A model generated the notes under the pieces. It was not told the origin of the DNA. It made no database searches and saw only the letters and a list, made by a program, of their open reading frames with translations. Positions 16,201 through 24,837 of a DNA stretch of 42,487 bases are shown piece after piece; within the stretch, counting starts at the first letter, position 1; every line of letters starts with the position of its first letter. The position numbers and the translations under genes were made by a program. Where the stretch lies: contig JANYLA010000070.1 in assembly GCA_025361485.1 (NCBI GenBank), forward strand, positions 1 to 42,487, written 5' to 3'. The DNA is from Bacteroidales bacterium (GTDB lineage: Bacteria; Bacteroidota; Bacteroidia; Bacteroidales; Tenuifilaceae).

Positions 16201-17031
16201 TTAAGCATTTAAGGATAATCTCTTAAATTCGGTTACCGTTAAATCTTTGTTGATGCTCTGTAAATACTGACGAACAGTAACTTTACCATCTTTTACAAAA
16301 TCTTGGTTTAGAAGAGTGCTCTCTTTAAAGAATTTTTGAAGTTTACCTTCAGCAATCTTATCAAGCATATTCTCTGGCTTTCCTTCTAAACGAGCTTGTT
16401 CGCGACCAATTTCGAATTCTTTCTTACGGGTTTCTTCCGAAACAAAATCTTTGTCAACCGCAACTGGGAACATAGCGGCAACTTGCATTGCAACATCTTT
16501 TCCTATTTGAGCGTCAACATCGGATTTGTTAAGGCCAACAAGGGTTGCAAGTTTATTTCCAGGGTGGATATAAGGAATAACTTTTGCAGCCTCAATTTTT
16601 TCGAAGTATGATAGCTCAAACTTCTCACCGGTAATACCAGATTTATCCATTACTAGATCACCAATCTTACGACCATTTATCTCTAACGCTTTAAGTGCGT
16701 CAAGATTTGCTGGGTTTTTTTCAAGCGCCACATCAAGGATGCTAGTCGCTAAAGCAATAAAATCAGCATTTTTGGCAACGAAATCGGTTTCGCAATTAAG
16801 GGCAACGATAGCACCTAAACTGCCTGAAGCGTTAACTTTAGCAAGAGCAACCCCTTCGCCAGCCTCACGATCAGCACGTTTACTAGCAATTGCTTTTCCA
16901 CGTTCGCGGATAAATTCAATCGCTTTTTCGAAATCACCATTTGATTCTACAAGGGCATTCTTGCAATCCATCATGCCTGCTCCGCACGCTTTTCTTAGTT
17001 TTGCAACATCAGCTGCTGTTACTTCGGCCAT
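16201..17031 (-). CDS. tsf: Translation elongation factor Ts
   Basis: Nucleotide exchange factor for EF-Tu. 276 residues: N-terminal UBA-like region (VAKLRKACGAGMMDCKNAL) and the EF-Tu-contact motif TDFVAKN at 82-88, then the core with coiled-coil and C-terminal module. It lies 31 bases after rpsB, the usual bacterial pair. Transcription should mostly stop at the terminator that follows, before the toxin-antitoxin genes. Confidence 0.97.
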   Translation of the reverse strand: MAEVTAADVAKLRKACGAGMMDCKNALVESNGDFEKAIEFIRERGKAIASKRADREAGEGVALAKVNASGSLGAIVALNCETDFVAKNADFIALATSILDVALEKNPANLDALKALEINGRKIGDLVMDKSGITGEKFELSYFEKIEAAKVIPYIHPGNKLATLVGLNKSDVDAQIGKDVAMQVAAMFPVAVDKDFVSEETRKKEFEIGREQARLEGKPENMLDKIAEGKLQKFFKESTLLNQDFVKDGKVTVRQYLQSINKDLTVTEFKRLSLNA

Positions 17032-17062
17032 TATATTATGAGTTTAATAGATTCAATTGTTG

Positions 17063-17896
17063 TTATTCTTCAACTTTATCTTCAGCAACTTCTACCTCAT
17101 TTTTCTCATCGTTTGCTGATGGAGATGTTTTCGCTTTACGAGCACGGGTATGATGATGTGTTGGCTCATCACCCTTCTCTTTTGTAGCGGGTTCTTTCTC
17201 TTTTTCATTCTTACGCTCTTCAAGTCCTTCTTGAATTGCTTTTGACATTAAGCCAACGATAAGTGAGATAGATTTTGATGCATCGTCGTTTGCTGGAATT
17301 ACAAAATCGATAAGAGTTGGATCACAGCAAGTATCAACCATTGCGAATACAGGGATGTTTAACCTCTTTGCTTCGCGAACGGCAATGTATTCTTTCTGAA
17401 CGTCAACGATAAAAAGGGCTGCAGGAAGTCTGTTAAGATCTGCGATTGAGCCTAAGTTTTTTTCGAGCTTAGCACGCTGACGAGTAATCTGAAGTTTTTC
17501 TCTCTTCGACATGTTTTCGAAAGTACCATCGGTAGCCATTTTGTCGATGGTCGACATCTTTTTAACCGCTTTACGAATGGTTGGGAAGTTGGTTAGCATA
17601 CCACCTGGCCAGCGCTCAGTAACGTAAGGCATGTTTACCTGTTTTACATGGTCAGCAACAATCTCTTTGGCTTGTTTTTTGGTTGCAACGAAAAGAACTT
17701 TACGTCCTGATTTTGCAATTTGCTTAAGAGCTGCAGCAGCCTCATCAATCTTTACGGCTGTTTTTTGTAGATCGATGATATGGATACCATTGCGTTCCAT
17801 AAAGATGTATGGAGCCATTTTTGGATTCCATTTACGCTTTAAGTGGCCAAAGTGCACACCTGCGTCGAGTAACTCAGTAAAATTTGTTCTAGACAT
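17063..17896 (-). CDS. rpsB: 30S ribosomal protein S2
   Basis: 277 residues beginning MSRTNFTELLDAGVHFGHLKRKWNPKM, with IHIIDLQKT, VTERWPGGMLTNF, and DTCCDPTLIDFVIPANDDA, the S2 hallmarks. After residue about 225 there is an extended, very charged tail rich in Glu/Lys with a THHHTRARK patch, which is low-complexity and not part of the conserved fold. The 107-base gap from rpsI contains a hairpin that could be an S2 leader. Confidence 0.97.
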   Translation of the reverse strand: MSRTNFTELLDAGVHFGHLKRKWNPKMAPYIFMERNGIHIIDLQKTAVKIDEAAAALKQIAKSGRKVLFVATKKQAKEIVADHVKQVNMPYVTERWPGGMLTNFPTIRKAVKKMSTIDKMATDGTFENMSKREKLQITRQRAKLEKNLGSIADLNRLPAALFIVDVQKEYIAVREAKRLNIPVFAMVDTCCDPTLIDFVIPANDDASKSISLIVGLMSKAIQEGLEERKNEKEKEPATKEKGDEPTHHHTRARKAKTSPSANDEKNEVEVAEDKVEE

Positions 17897-17954
17897 TTTT
17901 GTTTTAGTTTAGAATTATGGCAATCGCTCAGTAGCCCCAATTAACGGGAGTCTG

Positions 17955-17977
17955 GGCAATTTAGAAGCTAAACTGCC
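17955..17977 (-). promoter_or_regulatory. Hairpin in the rpsB leader, possible autoregulatory site
   Basis: On the minus strand GGCAGTTTAG-CTT-CTAAATTGCC: a 10-bp stem with one G-T pair and a 3-base loop, about 60 bases before the rpsB ATG. No T run follows, so it is not a normal terminator. S2 leader control is known in other bacteria; its presence here is inference. Confidence 0.35.
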
Positions 17978-18003
17978 TGCCAATAATTATAATTAATAAT
18001 CTG

Positions 18004-18390
18004 TTAACGTTTGCTGAACTGGAATCTCTTCCTTGCTTTAGGCTGACCTGGTTTCTTACGCTCAACTTCGCGTGGATCACGGGTCATAAAACCTTCAGCT
18101 TTAAGAGCTGGCTTATATTCAGGGTTGTGCAATACTAATGCACGAGCAATACCCAAACGTAGCGCCTCTGCTTGACCTTTAACTCCACCACCATCAAGGT
18201 TTACATTGATATCGAAGTTACCGGTTAGGTTTAATACTGTTAGAGGTTGTGTTACTACGTACTGCATCAAATCTGAAGGAAAATAAACTTTTAAATCCTT
18301 TCCGTTGATGGTAATATTGCCTTTTCCTTCATGAAGATAAACACGGGCTACAGCAGATTTTCTTCTACCTATTGTGTTAAGTACCTGCAT
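18004..18390 (-). CDS. rpsI: 30S ribosomal protein S9
   Basis: 128 residues, full length, with NTIGRRKSAVARVYL at the start, GGGVKGQAEALRLGIARAL, and the basic C-terminal tail ending KRFQFSKR that reaches the ribosomal P site. It lies 6 bases after rplM. Confidence 0.98.
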   Translation of the reverse strand: MQVLNTIGRRKSAVARVYLHEGKGNITINGKDLKVYFPSDLMQYVVTQPLTVLNLTGNFDINVNLDGGGVKGQAEALRLGIARALVLHNPEYKPALKAEGFMTRDPREVERKKPGQPKARKRFQFSKR

Positions 18391-18396
18391 ACTCTA

Positions 18397-18852
18397 CTAT
18401 TTTATTGAACTTAAGTTAATTACTCTAGGCTTTTGTGCCTCATGTGGGTGCTCAGAACCAGGGTAAACATAAAGGTTTCCGTATTGAACAGAAGCCAATT
18501 TGTTTTTTGGGAGCATTCCCTTTACTGCGTGCTCAATAACGGCGATTGGTCGTTTCTTAAGCATCTCTTTTGGGGTAGTAAACCTCTGTCCGCCTGGAAA
18601 ACCAGTATGACGAACATAAACCTTATCGGTTAGTTTTTTACCTGTAAGACGAATTTTCTCAGCATTGATGATAATTACATTATCTCCACAGTCAACATGC
18701 TGGGTGTAATTTACTTTGTTCTTTCCACGAAGCATATTAGCAACTTTTGTTGAAAGTCTTCCTAATACTTCGTTTGAAGCATCGATAACTACCCATTCCT
18801 TGTTAACAGTGGCGTTATTTGCCGAAACTGTTTTGTAACTCAAAGTGTCCAC
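18397..18852 (-). CDS. rplM: 50S ribosomal protein L13
   Basis: 151 residues with WVVIDASNEVLGRLST, MLRGKNKVNYTQHVDCGD and VKGMLPKNKL. The start is GTG at 18852, supported by an AAAGGAG Shine-Dalgarno 8 bases upstream, unusual in this window where most genes lack one. It is first in the rplM-rpsI operon, probably continuing into rpsB-tsf, and has a good promoter about 70 bases upstream. Confidence 0.97.
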   Translation of the reverse strand: MDTLSYKTVSANNATVNKEWVVIDASNEVLGRLSTKVANMLRGKNKVNYTQHVDCGDNVIIINAEKIRLTGKKLTDKVYVRHTGFPGGQRFTTPKEMLKKRPIAVIEHAVKGMLPKNKLASVQYGNLYVYPGSEHPHEAQKPRVINLSSIK

Positions 18853-18922
18853 GTTTAACTCCTTTGTTTAAATTAGTAACTTGATCTTTCCTATGATACA
18901 AGTGGTTATAATAAGCGGGTTG

Positions 18923-18951
18923 CAAAAATACAATTATTTATTTAAAAACAA
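18923..18951 (-). promoter_or_regulatory. Promoter of the rplM ribosomal operon
   Basis: On the minus strand TTG (18949-18951), 18-base spacer, TATTTTTG (18923-18930), both matching the Bacteroidota sigma-70 pattern. It is followed by a leader of roughly 65 bases to the GTG start. Confidence 0.7.
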
Positions 18952-19032
18952 TAATATCCTGAAATATATTTCTTTCGGCTCACTATTTCTTCTAAAGAAC
19001 TAATTAGAGCACGATGCCTGTAATTTTTTTTT

Positions 19033-19040
19033 TACTTTTG
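19033..19040 (+). promoter_or_regulatory. -7 element upstream of the O-antigen-ligase-like gene
   Basis: TACTTTTG, a perfect TAnnTTTG, 17 bases before the ATG. The -33 region is weak. Confidence 0.45.
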
Positions 19041-19057
19041 GTGCTATAATAATTGAT

Positions 19058-20641
19058 ATGCTTTTTTCATTCGCAATACATCGGTTTATTTTTATCCTCG
19101 GCCTTGCACTTTCCTTATGTGCATTACCTTTTTCTCCATTTGTATTAAGTGTGGGACTAATAACTCTTGCCGTCAATTGGCTACTTGATGGGTATTGGGT
19201 TGATAAGTATAATAGGTTCAAAAGCCGGAAATCGCTTTTGGTATTTTTGCTTGTTTATTTTACCGTATTCTTTGGTTCTTTTTATTCAAGTAATTTAGGA
19301 TATGCAATTAAGGAGCTAAGACTTTGGTTGCCTTTACTGCTTGTTCCTATTATTTTATCTACAACTTCACCTTTAAAAAAAGGAGAGTTAAAGATCTTGT
19401 TGATTCTTTTCTGTTCAGCAGTTTTTGTCGGTTCTATAATAAGTCTTTCGTTTTATATTAGAGATTATTCCTCTTTAGGTCAGAATGTTAGGTACTTATC
19501 TCCGTTTATTTCGCATATTAGATTTGCGTTAATGGTAAATCTTTCAATATTCATTCTGTTTTATTTATTGTATCAAAAGGGTTTCTCCGATAGTATTATG
19601 GTTAAACTTGCCTTAATTCTTCTTGCAATTTGGTTTGTTGTTTATCTTTTTATATTGCAATCAGTCACCGGTATAGTTATATTGGCATTTGTTTCAGTAT
19701 TTCTTATTATTCGTTGGATTTTATCGCTGAAAGAGCCAGTAATTAAGTTCAGCCTTATAGTTACTTTATCCTTTTTATTCCTTTTTGCCATTTCATATTT
19801 GGCTCATACGGTCGACAAATTCTTTACCCGAAATAGAATTGACTTAACTGTATTACCTAAGGTTACAGTAAATGGTAAGCCATATATACACGATACGCTT
19901 AATATGCAATTTGAGAATGGAAATCGAGTGTGGGTCAATATCTGTTACCCCGAGCTAACAAGAGGATGGGAGAGAGCATCTCAATTTTATCCTAAAGCAA
20001 TTAACAAGAATTATTGGGAAGTGGAGCAGACTCTAATTCGATACCTTACTTCAAAAGGGTTGAAAAAGGATTCTGTTGGTTTTTCAAAACTCGATTCTAT
20101 TGATATAAAGCTCATAAACAGTAATGTTTCTAGCGTAATATATAGGGAGCATAAGGCTGGAATTTATCCAAGGCTCTATCAACTACTATGGGAAATCGAT
20201 AATTATAAAACATTTGGAGTTATTGGGGGTAGCACACTGATGCAGAGGATTGTTTACTTTAAATCGTCATGGCAAATTATCAAAGACAACTTTTTCTTTG
20301 GTGTTGGAACTGGCGATGGGAAAGATTCTTTATTGGAATACTATAAAACTTCCAAAGTTAATTTAGACCAGAAATATTGGTTTTTATCCCATAATCAGTT
20401 TTTAACGGTAATGGTTGGAGTTGGATTTTTTGGTCTCATCTTTTTTGTTTTTGGGCTACTTTTTCCTATTTATTACGAGAATAAACTTGCTAGCATCCCT
20501 TGTATCGCATTTATAGCTATAGTTTTACTCTCAATGTTTACAGAGGATACCTTTGAAACGCACATTGGAGTATCTTTTGTGGCAATTTTTTATTCCATCT
20601 TTATCTTTGGTTACGATTTTCATCATGATAATGGAAAATGA
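19058..20641 (+). CDS. O-antigen ligase/polymerase-like membrane protein
   Basis: 527 residues with about ten hydrophobic segments. Between them lies one large soluble loop (about 265-395, expected in the periplasm). Near the C-terminus it has FFFGVGTGDGKD and SHNQFLTVMVGVGFFGL, the Wzy_C-type pattern in which His and flanking residues serve glycan transfer. Family members ligate or polymerise lipid-linked O-antigen or related glycans; the exact acceptor is unknown. No glycosyltransferase cluster surrounds it. It overlaps the next gene by 4 bases (ATGA). Confidence 0.8.
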   Translation: MLFSFAIHRFIFILGLALSLCALPFSPFVLSVGLITLAVNWLLDGYWVDKYNRFKSRKSLLVFLLVYFTVFFGSFYSSNLGYAIKELRLWLPLLLVPIILSTTSPLKKGELKILLILFCSAVFVGSIISLSFYIRDYSSLGQNVRYLSPFISHIRFALMVNLSIFILFYLLYQKGFSDSIMVKLALILLAIWFVVYLFILQSVTGIVILAFVSVFLIIRWILSLKEPVIKFSLIVTLSFLFLFAISYLAHTVDKFFTRNRIDLTVLPKVTVNGKPYIHDTLNMQFENGNRVWVNICYPELTRGWERASQFYPKAINKNYWEVEQTLIRYLTSKGLKKDSVGFSKLDSIDIKLINSNVSSVIYREHKAGIYPRLYQLLWEIDNYKTFGVIGGSTLMQRIVYFKSSWQIIKDNFFFGVGTGDGKDSLLEYYKTSKVNLDQKYWFLSHNQFLTVMVGVGFFGLIFFVFGLLFPIYYENKLASIPCIAFIAIVLLSMFTEDTFETHIGVSFVAIFYSIFIFGYDFHHDNGK

Positions 20642-21162
20642 CTAGCAATCGTTTAGGATTTGATTTTTATAATCGTGATGTGCTTGAGGTTGCCCCTGAA
20701 CTAGTTGGGTTGACTTTAGTTCGCGCTTTCGACAATGATGTTGTTCAACGTTTTATAATTACTGAGGTTGAAGCTTATCGAGGTGTTGAGGATTTGGCTT
20801 GCCACGCCAGCAAAGGTCGTACCTCACGAACCGAAGTCATGTACCAGCAAGGCGGATTGGTTTACGTATACCTTATATATGGTATGTACTGGATGCTGAA
20901 CATTGTAACGGGTGAGCCCAATAATCCCCAAGCAATTTTGATTCGCGGGCTTGAAAGTTGTTATGGTCCAGGTCGGCTCACCAAAAAATTATCGATTGGT
21001 AAGGAATTTTATGGTGAAAATCTTTCAACTTCAACAAGACTTTGGGTTGAGAAAAGCAAGAAAATACCTATCATTGAGACGGCACCAAGGATTGGTGTAG
21101 ATTATGCAGGTGATGATTGGGCTTCTAAACCTTGGCGTTTTTTTATCAAAGGGACTTATTAA
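20638..21162 (+). CDS. 3-methyladenine DNA glycosylase (AAG/MPG family)
   Basis: Base-excision-repair enzyme removing alkylated or deaminated purines. 174 residues, slightly short for the family. Motifs: TEVEAYRG with the catalytic Glu, DLACHASKGRTSRTEVMY, GGLVYVYLIYGMYWMLNIV, GPGRLTKKLSI and PRIGVDYAG. It is translationally coupled to the O-antigen-ligase-like gene through a 4-base overlap, although no functional link is apparent. Confidence 0.94.
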   Translation: MTSNRLGFDFYNRDVLEVAPELVGLTLVRAFDNDVVQRFIITEVEAYRGVEDLACHASKGRTSRTEVMYQQGGLVYVYLIYGMYWMLNIVTGEPNNPQAILIRGLESCYGPGRLTKKLSIGKEFYGENLSTSTRLWVEKSKKIPIIETAPRIGVDYAGDDWASKPWRFFIKGTY

Positions 21163-21173
21163 TAGAGTACAAA

Positions 21174-22115
21174 ATGAATATAGTTTTTGCTGAACCCATC
21201 GGATTGACCGAGAACCTTAAAAATCAATTTAACGATGAGATGATGAGTTTAGGTCATGCCGTTAAGTATTATAACGATTTCCCATCCGATCAGGATGAAC
21301 TGTTTAGAAGATCGACTGATTCGGATATTCTAGTGGTTAGCAATTTTCCCATTAACAAAGAAGTGGTCGAAAAATTGGTCAACCTTAAAATGGTAGCCAT
21401 TGCTTTTACTGGGGTTGATCATATTCCGTTGGATTATTGTAAAAGTAGAGGCATAGTAATTTGCAATGCAGCAGGTTATAGCACTCAGGCTGTAGCCGAG
21501 CTAACGATTACTTCAGCAATTAATCTTTTGAGAAATATAGTTCCATTAGATAAGATAACTAGAGTTGGCGGAACTCGGAATGGATTTCTAGGTGCAGAAC
21601 TCAAGGGTAAGACTTTTGGAATAGTCGGATTTGGTGCAATAGGCGAGAGAGTTGCTAAACTCGCTCAGGCATTTGGCTGTAGAGTTATAGCATGGTCAAG
21701 AAATAAAAAAGATATTGAAGGGGTTGAGTTTATTACACTCGAAAATCTGCTCAAAAGTGCTGATATCGTTTCATTGCATATCCCTTTAAGTGTGGACACA
21801 AGTGGGCTGATAAACGAAAGGTCATTATCGTTGATGAAACCCAATGCTATCGTTATTAATACTGCTCGTGGGCCGATTGTTGATTCAACAGCCTTGAGCG
21901 GAGCGCTTAAGAATGGAATAATTGCTGGTGCAGCAATTGATGTATATGAGCACGAACCTCCAATTGAAGACAATCATCCGTTATTTGATGCCCCCAATAC
22001 GATTCTATTACCGCATATTGGCTTTGCTACTCGCGAAGCAATAGAGGATAGGAGCGGAATTGTACTTCAAAATATCAGAAACTGGATAACTGGTAAACCT
22101 ACAAATACGATTTAG
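21174..22115 (+). CDS. D-isomer-specific 2-hydroxyacid dehydrogenase
   Basis: NAD(P)-dependent dehydrogenase of the phosphoglycerate/glycerate/lactate dehydrogenase group. I start it at ATG 21174 (MNIVFAEPIG, 313 residues), 11 bases after the glycosylase stop; a longer frame from 21132 would overlap that gene. The Rossmann motif GIVGFGAIGERVAKLA is at 149-164. The catalytic set is Arg232 (TARGPIVD), a Glu in DVYEHEPP (259 or 261) and His281 (LLPHIGFAT). The substrate is not determined. It is probably co-transcribed with the two genes before it. Confidence 0.9.
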   Translation: MNIVFAEPIGLTENLKNQFNDEMMSLGHAVKYYNDFPSDQDELFRRSTDSDILVVSNFPINKEVVEKLVNLKMVAIAFTGVDHIPLDYCKSRGIVICNAAGYSTQAVAELTITSAINLLRNIVPLDKITRVGGTRNGFLGAELKGKTFGIVGFGAIGERVAKLAQAFGCRVIAWSRNKKDIEGVEFITLENLLKSADIVSLHIPLSVDTSGLINERSLSLMKPNAIVINTARGPIVDSTALSGALKNGIIAGAAIDVYEHEPPIEDNHPLFDAPNTILLPHIGFATREAIEDRSGIVLQNIRNWITGKPTNTI

Positions 22116-22155
22116 GGCGATTTATTTATAAACTTGAAAGAAAAATCCCTAAAGG

Positions 22156-22188
22156 TTTGCATAAAAAATAAAAATTATATTACATTTG
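22156..22188 (+). promoter_or_regulatory. Promoter of tRNA-Asn
   Basis: TTTG (22156-22159), 21-base spacer, TACATTTG (22181-22188): both elements perfect for the Bacteroidota consensus, 36 bases before the tRNA. Confidence 0.75.
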
Positions 22189-22224
22189 CACCGCTAAACC
22201 CAAAAGGGAATTAGTAAAAAACAC

Positions 22225-22298
22225 TCCTCTTTAGCTCAGTTGGTTAGAGCACCTGACTGTTAATCAGGGGGTCCTAGGTTCAAGTCCTAGAAGAGGAG
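22225..22298 (+). tRNA. tRNA-Asn, anticodon GTT
   Basis: A 74-base cloverleaf: acceptor TCCTCTT/AAGAGGA with discriminator G, D-arm AGCTCAGTTGGTTAGAGC, anticodon stem CCTGA/TCAGG with loop CTGTTAA, T-arm CCTAGGTTCAAGTCCTAG. CCA is not encoded. Confidence 0.96.
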
Positions 22299-22299
22299 C

Positions 22300-22330
22300 A
22301 AGCCTCGATGAGAATCGAGGCTTTTTTATT
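22300..22330 (+). terminator. Terminator after tRNA-Asn
   Basis: Stem AGCCTCGAT/ATCGAGGCT (22301-22309 with 22314-22322), loop GAGA, then a T run. The stem resembles that of the duplicated terminators near tsf, but the loop differs. Confidence 0.88.
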
Positions 22331-22387
22331 TTCAATTTTTCAGTCTTTAGAGTTCTTAATTTGATATTTTTACAAAAAATAATTGAA

Positions 22388-23368
22388 ATGAAAAAAATAC
22401 TAGGTCTTGGAAATGCTTTGGTTGATGTGCTAATTAGCATCGAAAACGACGATATACTTAAACAACTAAATTTGCCAAGAGGCAGCATGCAGCTGGTCGA
22501 TGATAATTTTCTTAATCTTGCAACGGAAGCAACAAAAGGATTAAAGCAGAATATTGCAGCAGGGGGAAGTGCCGCAAACACAATAAATGGCATTGCAAAT
22601 CTTGGTATTCCATGCTCATTCATTGGTAAAATAAGCCGCGATAAATTTGGTGAGTATTATCGAGATGATATGGTTAAAAATGGAATTGAACCGATTCTGT
22701 TGAATGGTAAAGCCCAAACCGGAAGAGCTACTGTTTTTATCTCAAAAGATTCAGAAAGAACTTTTGGAACGTACCTTGGTGCGGCAATTGAAATGGTTCC
22801 CGAAGAGTTGAACCCTGAAATGTTCGACGGTTTTAGTTTTTTTCATATTGAAGGCTACTTGGTTCAAAATCAAGACCTCATTCGAAAAGCGATGAAGCTT
22901 GCTCACGAAAAGGGCGTTAAAATATCACTAGATTTAGCCAGTTATAATGTTGTTGAGGCTAACCGTGAATTCCTTCAGGAGATGATTGAAAAGTATGTCG
23001 ATATTGTTTTTGCAAATGAGGAGGAGGCAAAGGCCTTTACAGGGAAAACACCTGAAGAATCGTTACATGAGTTTGCTGAGTTTGTCGATATTGCTGTTGT
23101 TAAAATTGGCTCTAAAGGGTCAATGATTAAGCGAAAGAATGAGGTTGAAACCGTTGGTATAATTAAAGTTAATTGTATTGATACCACAGGTGCTGGAGAT
23201 TTATATGCTGCTGGATTCTTATATGGACTAGCAAAGGACTTGACTCTTGAAAAATGCGGAAAAATAGGAGCAATACTATCCGGAAATGTAATAGAAGTAA
23301 TTGGTCCAAAGATGACCAAAGAGACTTGGAATGATATTATTAGAAAGGTGAAAGAGATAGAAAAATAA
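22388..23368 (+). CDS. PfkB-family kinase, adenosine-kinase-like
   Basis: Ribokinase-fold kinase that phosphorylates adenosine or a related sugar/nucleoside. From ATG 22388 it has 326 residues; the TTG at 22361 is less likely. The N-terminal substrate signature GGSAANTINGIANLG (59-73) and the C-terminal signature DTTGAGDLYAAGF, with catalytic Asp271, are intact. The domain order and MKKILGLGNALVDVL opening match the adenosine kinase subgroup common in Bacteroidota. The substrate is an inference. It ends at a strong bidirectional terminator. Confidence 0.88.
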   Translation: MKKILGLGNALVDVLISIENDDILKQLNLPRGSMQLVDDNFLNLATEATKGLKQNIAAGGSAANTINGIANLGIPCSFIGKISRDKFGEYYRDDMVKNGIEPILLNGKAQTGRATVFISKDSERTFGTYLGAAIEMVPEELNPEMFDGFSFFHIEGYLVQNQDLIRKAMKLAHEKGVKISLDLASYNVVEANREFLQEMIEKYVDIVFANEEEAKAFTGKTPEESLHEFAEFVDIAVVKIGSKGSMIKRKNEVETVGIIKVNCIDTTGAGDLYAAGFLYGLAKDLTLEKCGKIGAILSGNVIEVIGPKMTKETWNDIIRKVKEIEK

Positions 23369-23372
23369 AAAG

Positions 23373-23404
23373 AAAAACCCCCGACATTTAGTCGGGGGTT
23401 TTTT
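23373..23404. terminator. Bidirectional terminator between the PfkB kinase and the Sia/Che operon
   Basis: A 13-bp stem AAAAACCCCCGAC/GTCGGGGGTTTTT (23373-23385 with 23391-23403), loop ATTTA. On the minus strand it marks the end of the long operon starting at 37056. Confidence 0.92.
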
Positions 23405-23414
23405 ATGGTAGTGT

Positions 23415-23852
23415 TTACAAAGTCTCAACTAAAGAAAGCATGCCAACTGCAAGTCCTGGCTTCCCATCCTTAAACTTAAACGAGAGATGGTAGGCACCTG
23501 TCTTGGAACAAGTAAAATCGATAGATGGATAATCTTTTCCAGTGGCAATGACGTAAGTTGTAGAAATTAATCTATTGTTATCGAACAGTTCTAAAATAAC
23601 CTTACCCTCTTGATCCTTTGAGTTACAAACGGAGAAACGATACTTTATATCCTTTTTTAGAATTACAGAAAAACGTTGAAGTGGAGGTGGATCACCAGCG
23701 TCCAATCTAATCTTAAAATCCTTCAGATATGTTGCTTCTTTTGCAATAACCCCACAAATCTCAACAAGTTCATCCTCTGTTTGGGCAAAAGCGGTTCCCG
23801 AAGAGCCCAAAAGGAATAGTAAAACTGCAAAAATCAGGAACTTATTTTTCAT
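23415..23852 (-). CDS. Exported protein of unknown function
   Basis: 145 residues with a signal peptide likely cleaved after GTAFA (next residue Gln). The mature 120 residues look beta-rich (KDIKYRFSVCNSKDQ, KVILELFDNNRLIST, YHLSFKFKDG), somewhat like a pre-peptidase C-terminal or small beta-sandwich domain. Three Cys are present, of which two (in CNSKD and FTCSKTG) could pair. It is the last gene before the operon's terminator, 11 bases after a lipoprotein gene. It may act in the envelope with the ABC transporter upstream, but this is inference from position. Confidence 0.7.
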   Translation of the reverse strand: MKNKFLIFAVLLFLLGSSGTAFAQTEDELVEICGVIAKEATYLKDFKIRLDAGDPPPLQRFSVILKKDIKYRFSVCNSKDQEGKVILELFDNNRLISTTYVIATGKDYPSIDFTCSKTGAYHLSFKFKDGKPGLAVGMLSLVETL

Positions 23853-23863
23853 AAAATCTGGTA

Positions 23864-24775
23864 TTATCCTTTTAATAGTTTAATTCTAATCTCCTTAACC
23901 TTCTCAATAATTTTTTGTAAGGTTTCATCACTCATCACAATAGTTTGAACATCGTTTTGCTTAATTTGTAGTTCACCATTAACCTCAATGGTTGTAGGTT
24001 CAGCATTTTCAGAGGTGATTTTTACGTCATTGTAAAGAATTTTAATTTCCTCAAAATTCTTTATCAATTTTGCCATATTTGGATCTTTTTTATAATGATT
24101 AAGTAAAGGCATCATTAAGTTGAGGATTTCTTTCTGCTCACCAATAATATCTCTCATCCTTTTATTGTTGGCATCTTGGGTTACAACACTTGAAATGTAT
24201 AGACCCTCAACCCAAACTCCAGCAACGATTACAAGACTTAAGTTTGATCGATTGTTTTCTCGAAGGTAAGTGTCAATTCTCGACATGCTTTGCTGAGAAA
24301 TTAGCACTAATGAATCGATGTTTTCATTGTTTGTCGCTAATCTTTTTAAGGTTGAAAAGTCGAAGAACTGACCAACCTGAATGCCATCGGCTAACGATCT
24401 GATAGTTGATATATAATCAATTACCAAAGAAGTTTTGCCGTACATATTAAGGTATCCAAGATCGCAACCATAAATACCCAATCCTAAAGCTTTAGCAAAA
24501 TTTGTATTGAAATTTTCGGAATAGTCTGTATTGGCGATTAAATCTTTATCGAACGGAATCTTAAGTCCCTTAAGTACTGCAGCAGTTTCAATGGGGGATG
24601 CTATATTTTGAATCATATCGTCAATCACTGCTGCAGAAATTGGAACAGGATTATCCTCCTTTAAAGAGTCAGGAATTACAAAAGTATCACCAACATTCTT
24701 GCCAGAATTCTGACAAGAGTTACATGATGAAAACATTAAGACAACAACTATAAAAAAAATAAATCTCCTTGCCAT
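23864..24775 (-). CDS. Lipoprotein of unknown function
   Basis: 303 residues with a lipoprotein signal (VVVLMFSSC, Cys18) followed by NSCQNSGKN, a short flexible linker. The rest is mainly helical: a conserved-looking region LGLGIYGCDLGYLNMYGKTSLVIDYISTI, then helical hairpins and a C-terminal Lys/Ile-rich helix. No family was recognised. It lies 62 bases after the ABC transporter gene and is likely co-transcribed with it, which suggests a periplasmic or outer-membrane partner. Confidence 0.7.
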   Translation of the reverse strand: MARRFIFFIVVVLMFSSCNSCQNSGKNVGDTFVIPDSLKEDNPVPISAAVIDDMIQNIASPIETAAVLKGLKIPFDKDLIANTDYSENFNTNFAKALGLGIYGCDLGYLNMYGKTSLVIDYISTIRSLADGIQVGQFFDFSTLKRLATNNENIDSLVLISQQSMSRIDTYLRENNRSNLSLVIVAGVWVEGLYISSVVTQDANNKRMRDIIGEQKEILNLMMPLLNHYKKDPNMAKLIKNFEEIKILYNDVKITSENAEPTTIEVNGELQIKQNDVQTIVMSDETLQKIIEKVKEIRIKLLKG

Positions 24776-24837
24776 GGTTTAACTCAGGATAAATGATGTT
24801 TTACATAAAAGCAATCAAGTAAAGATAGAAAAAATAT

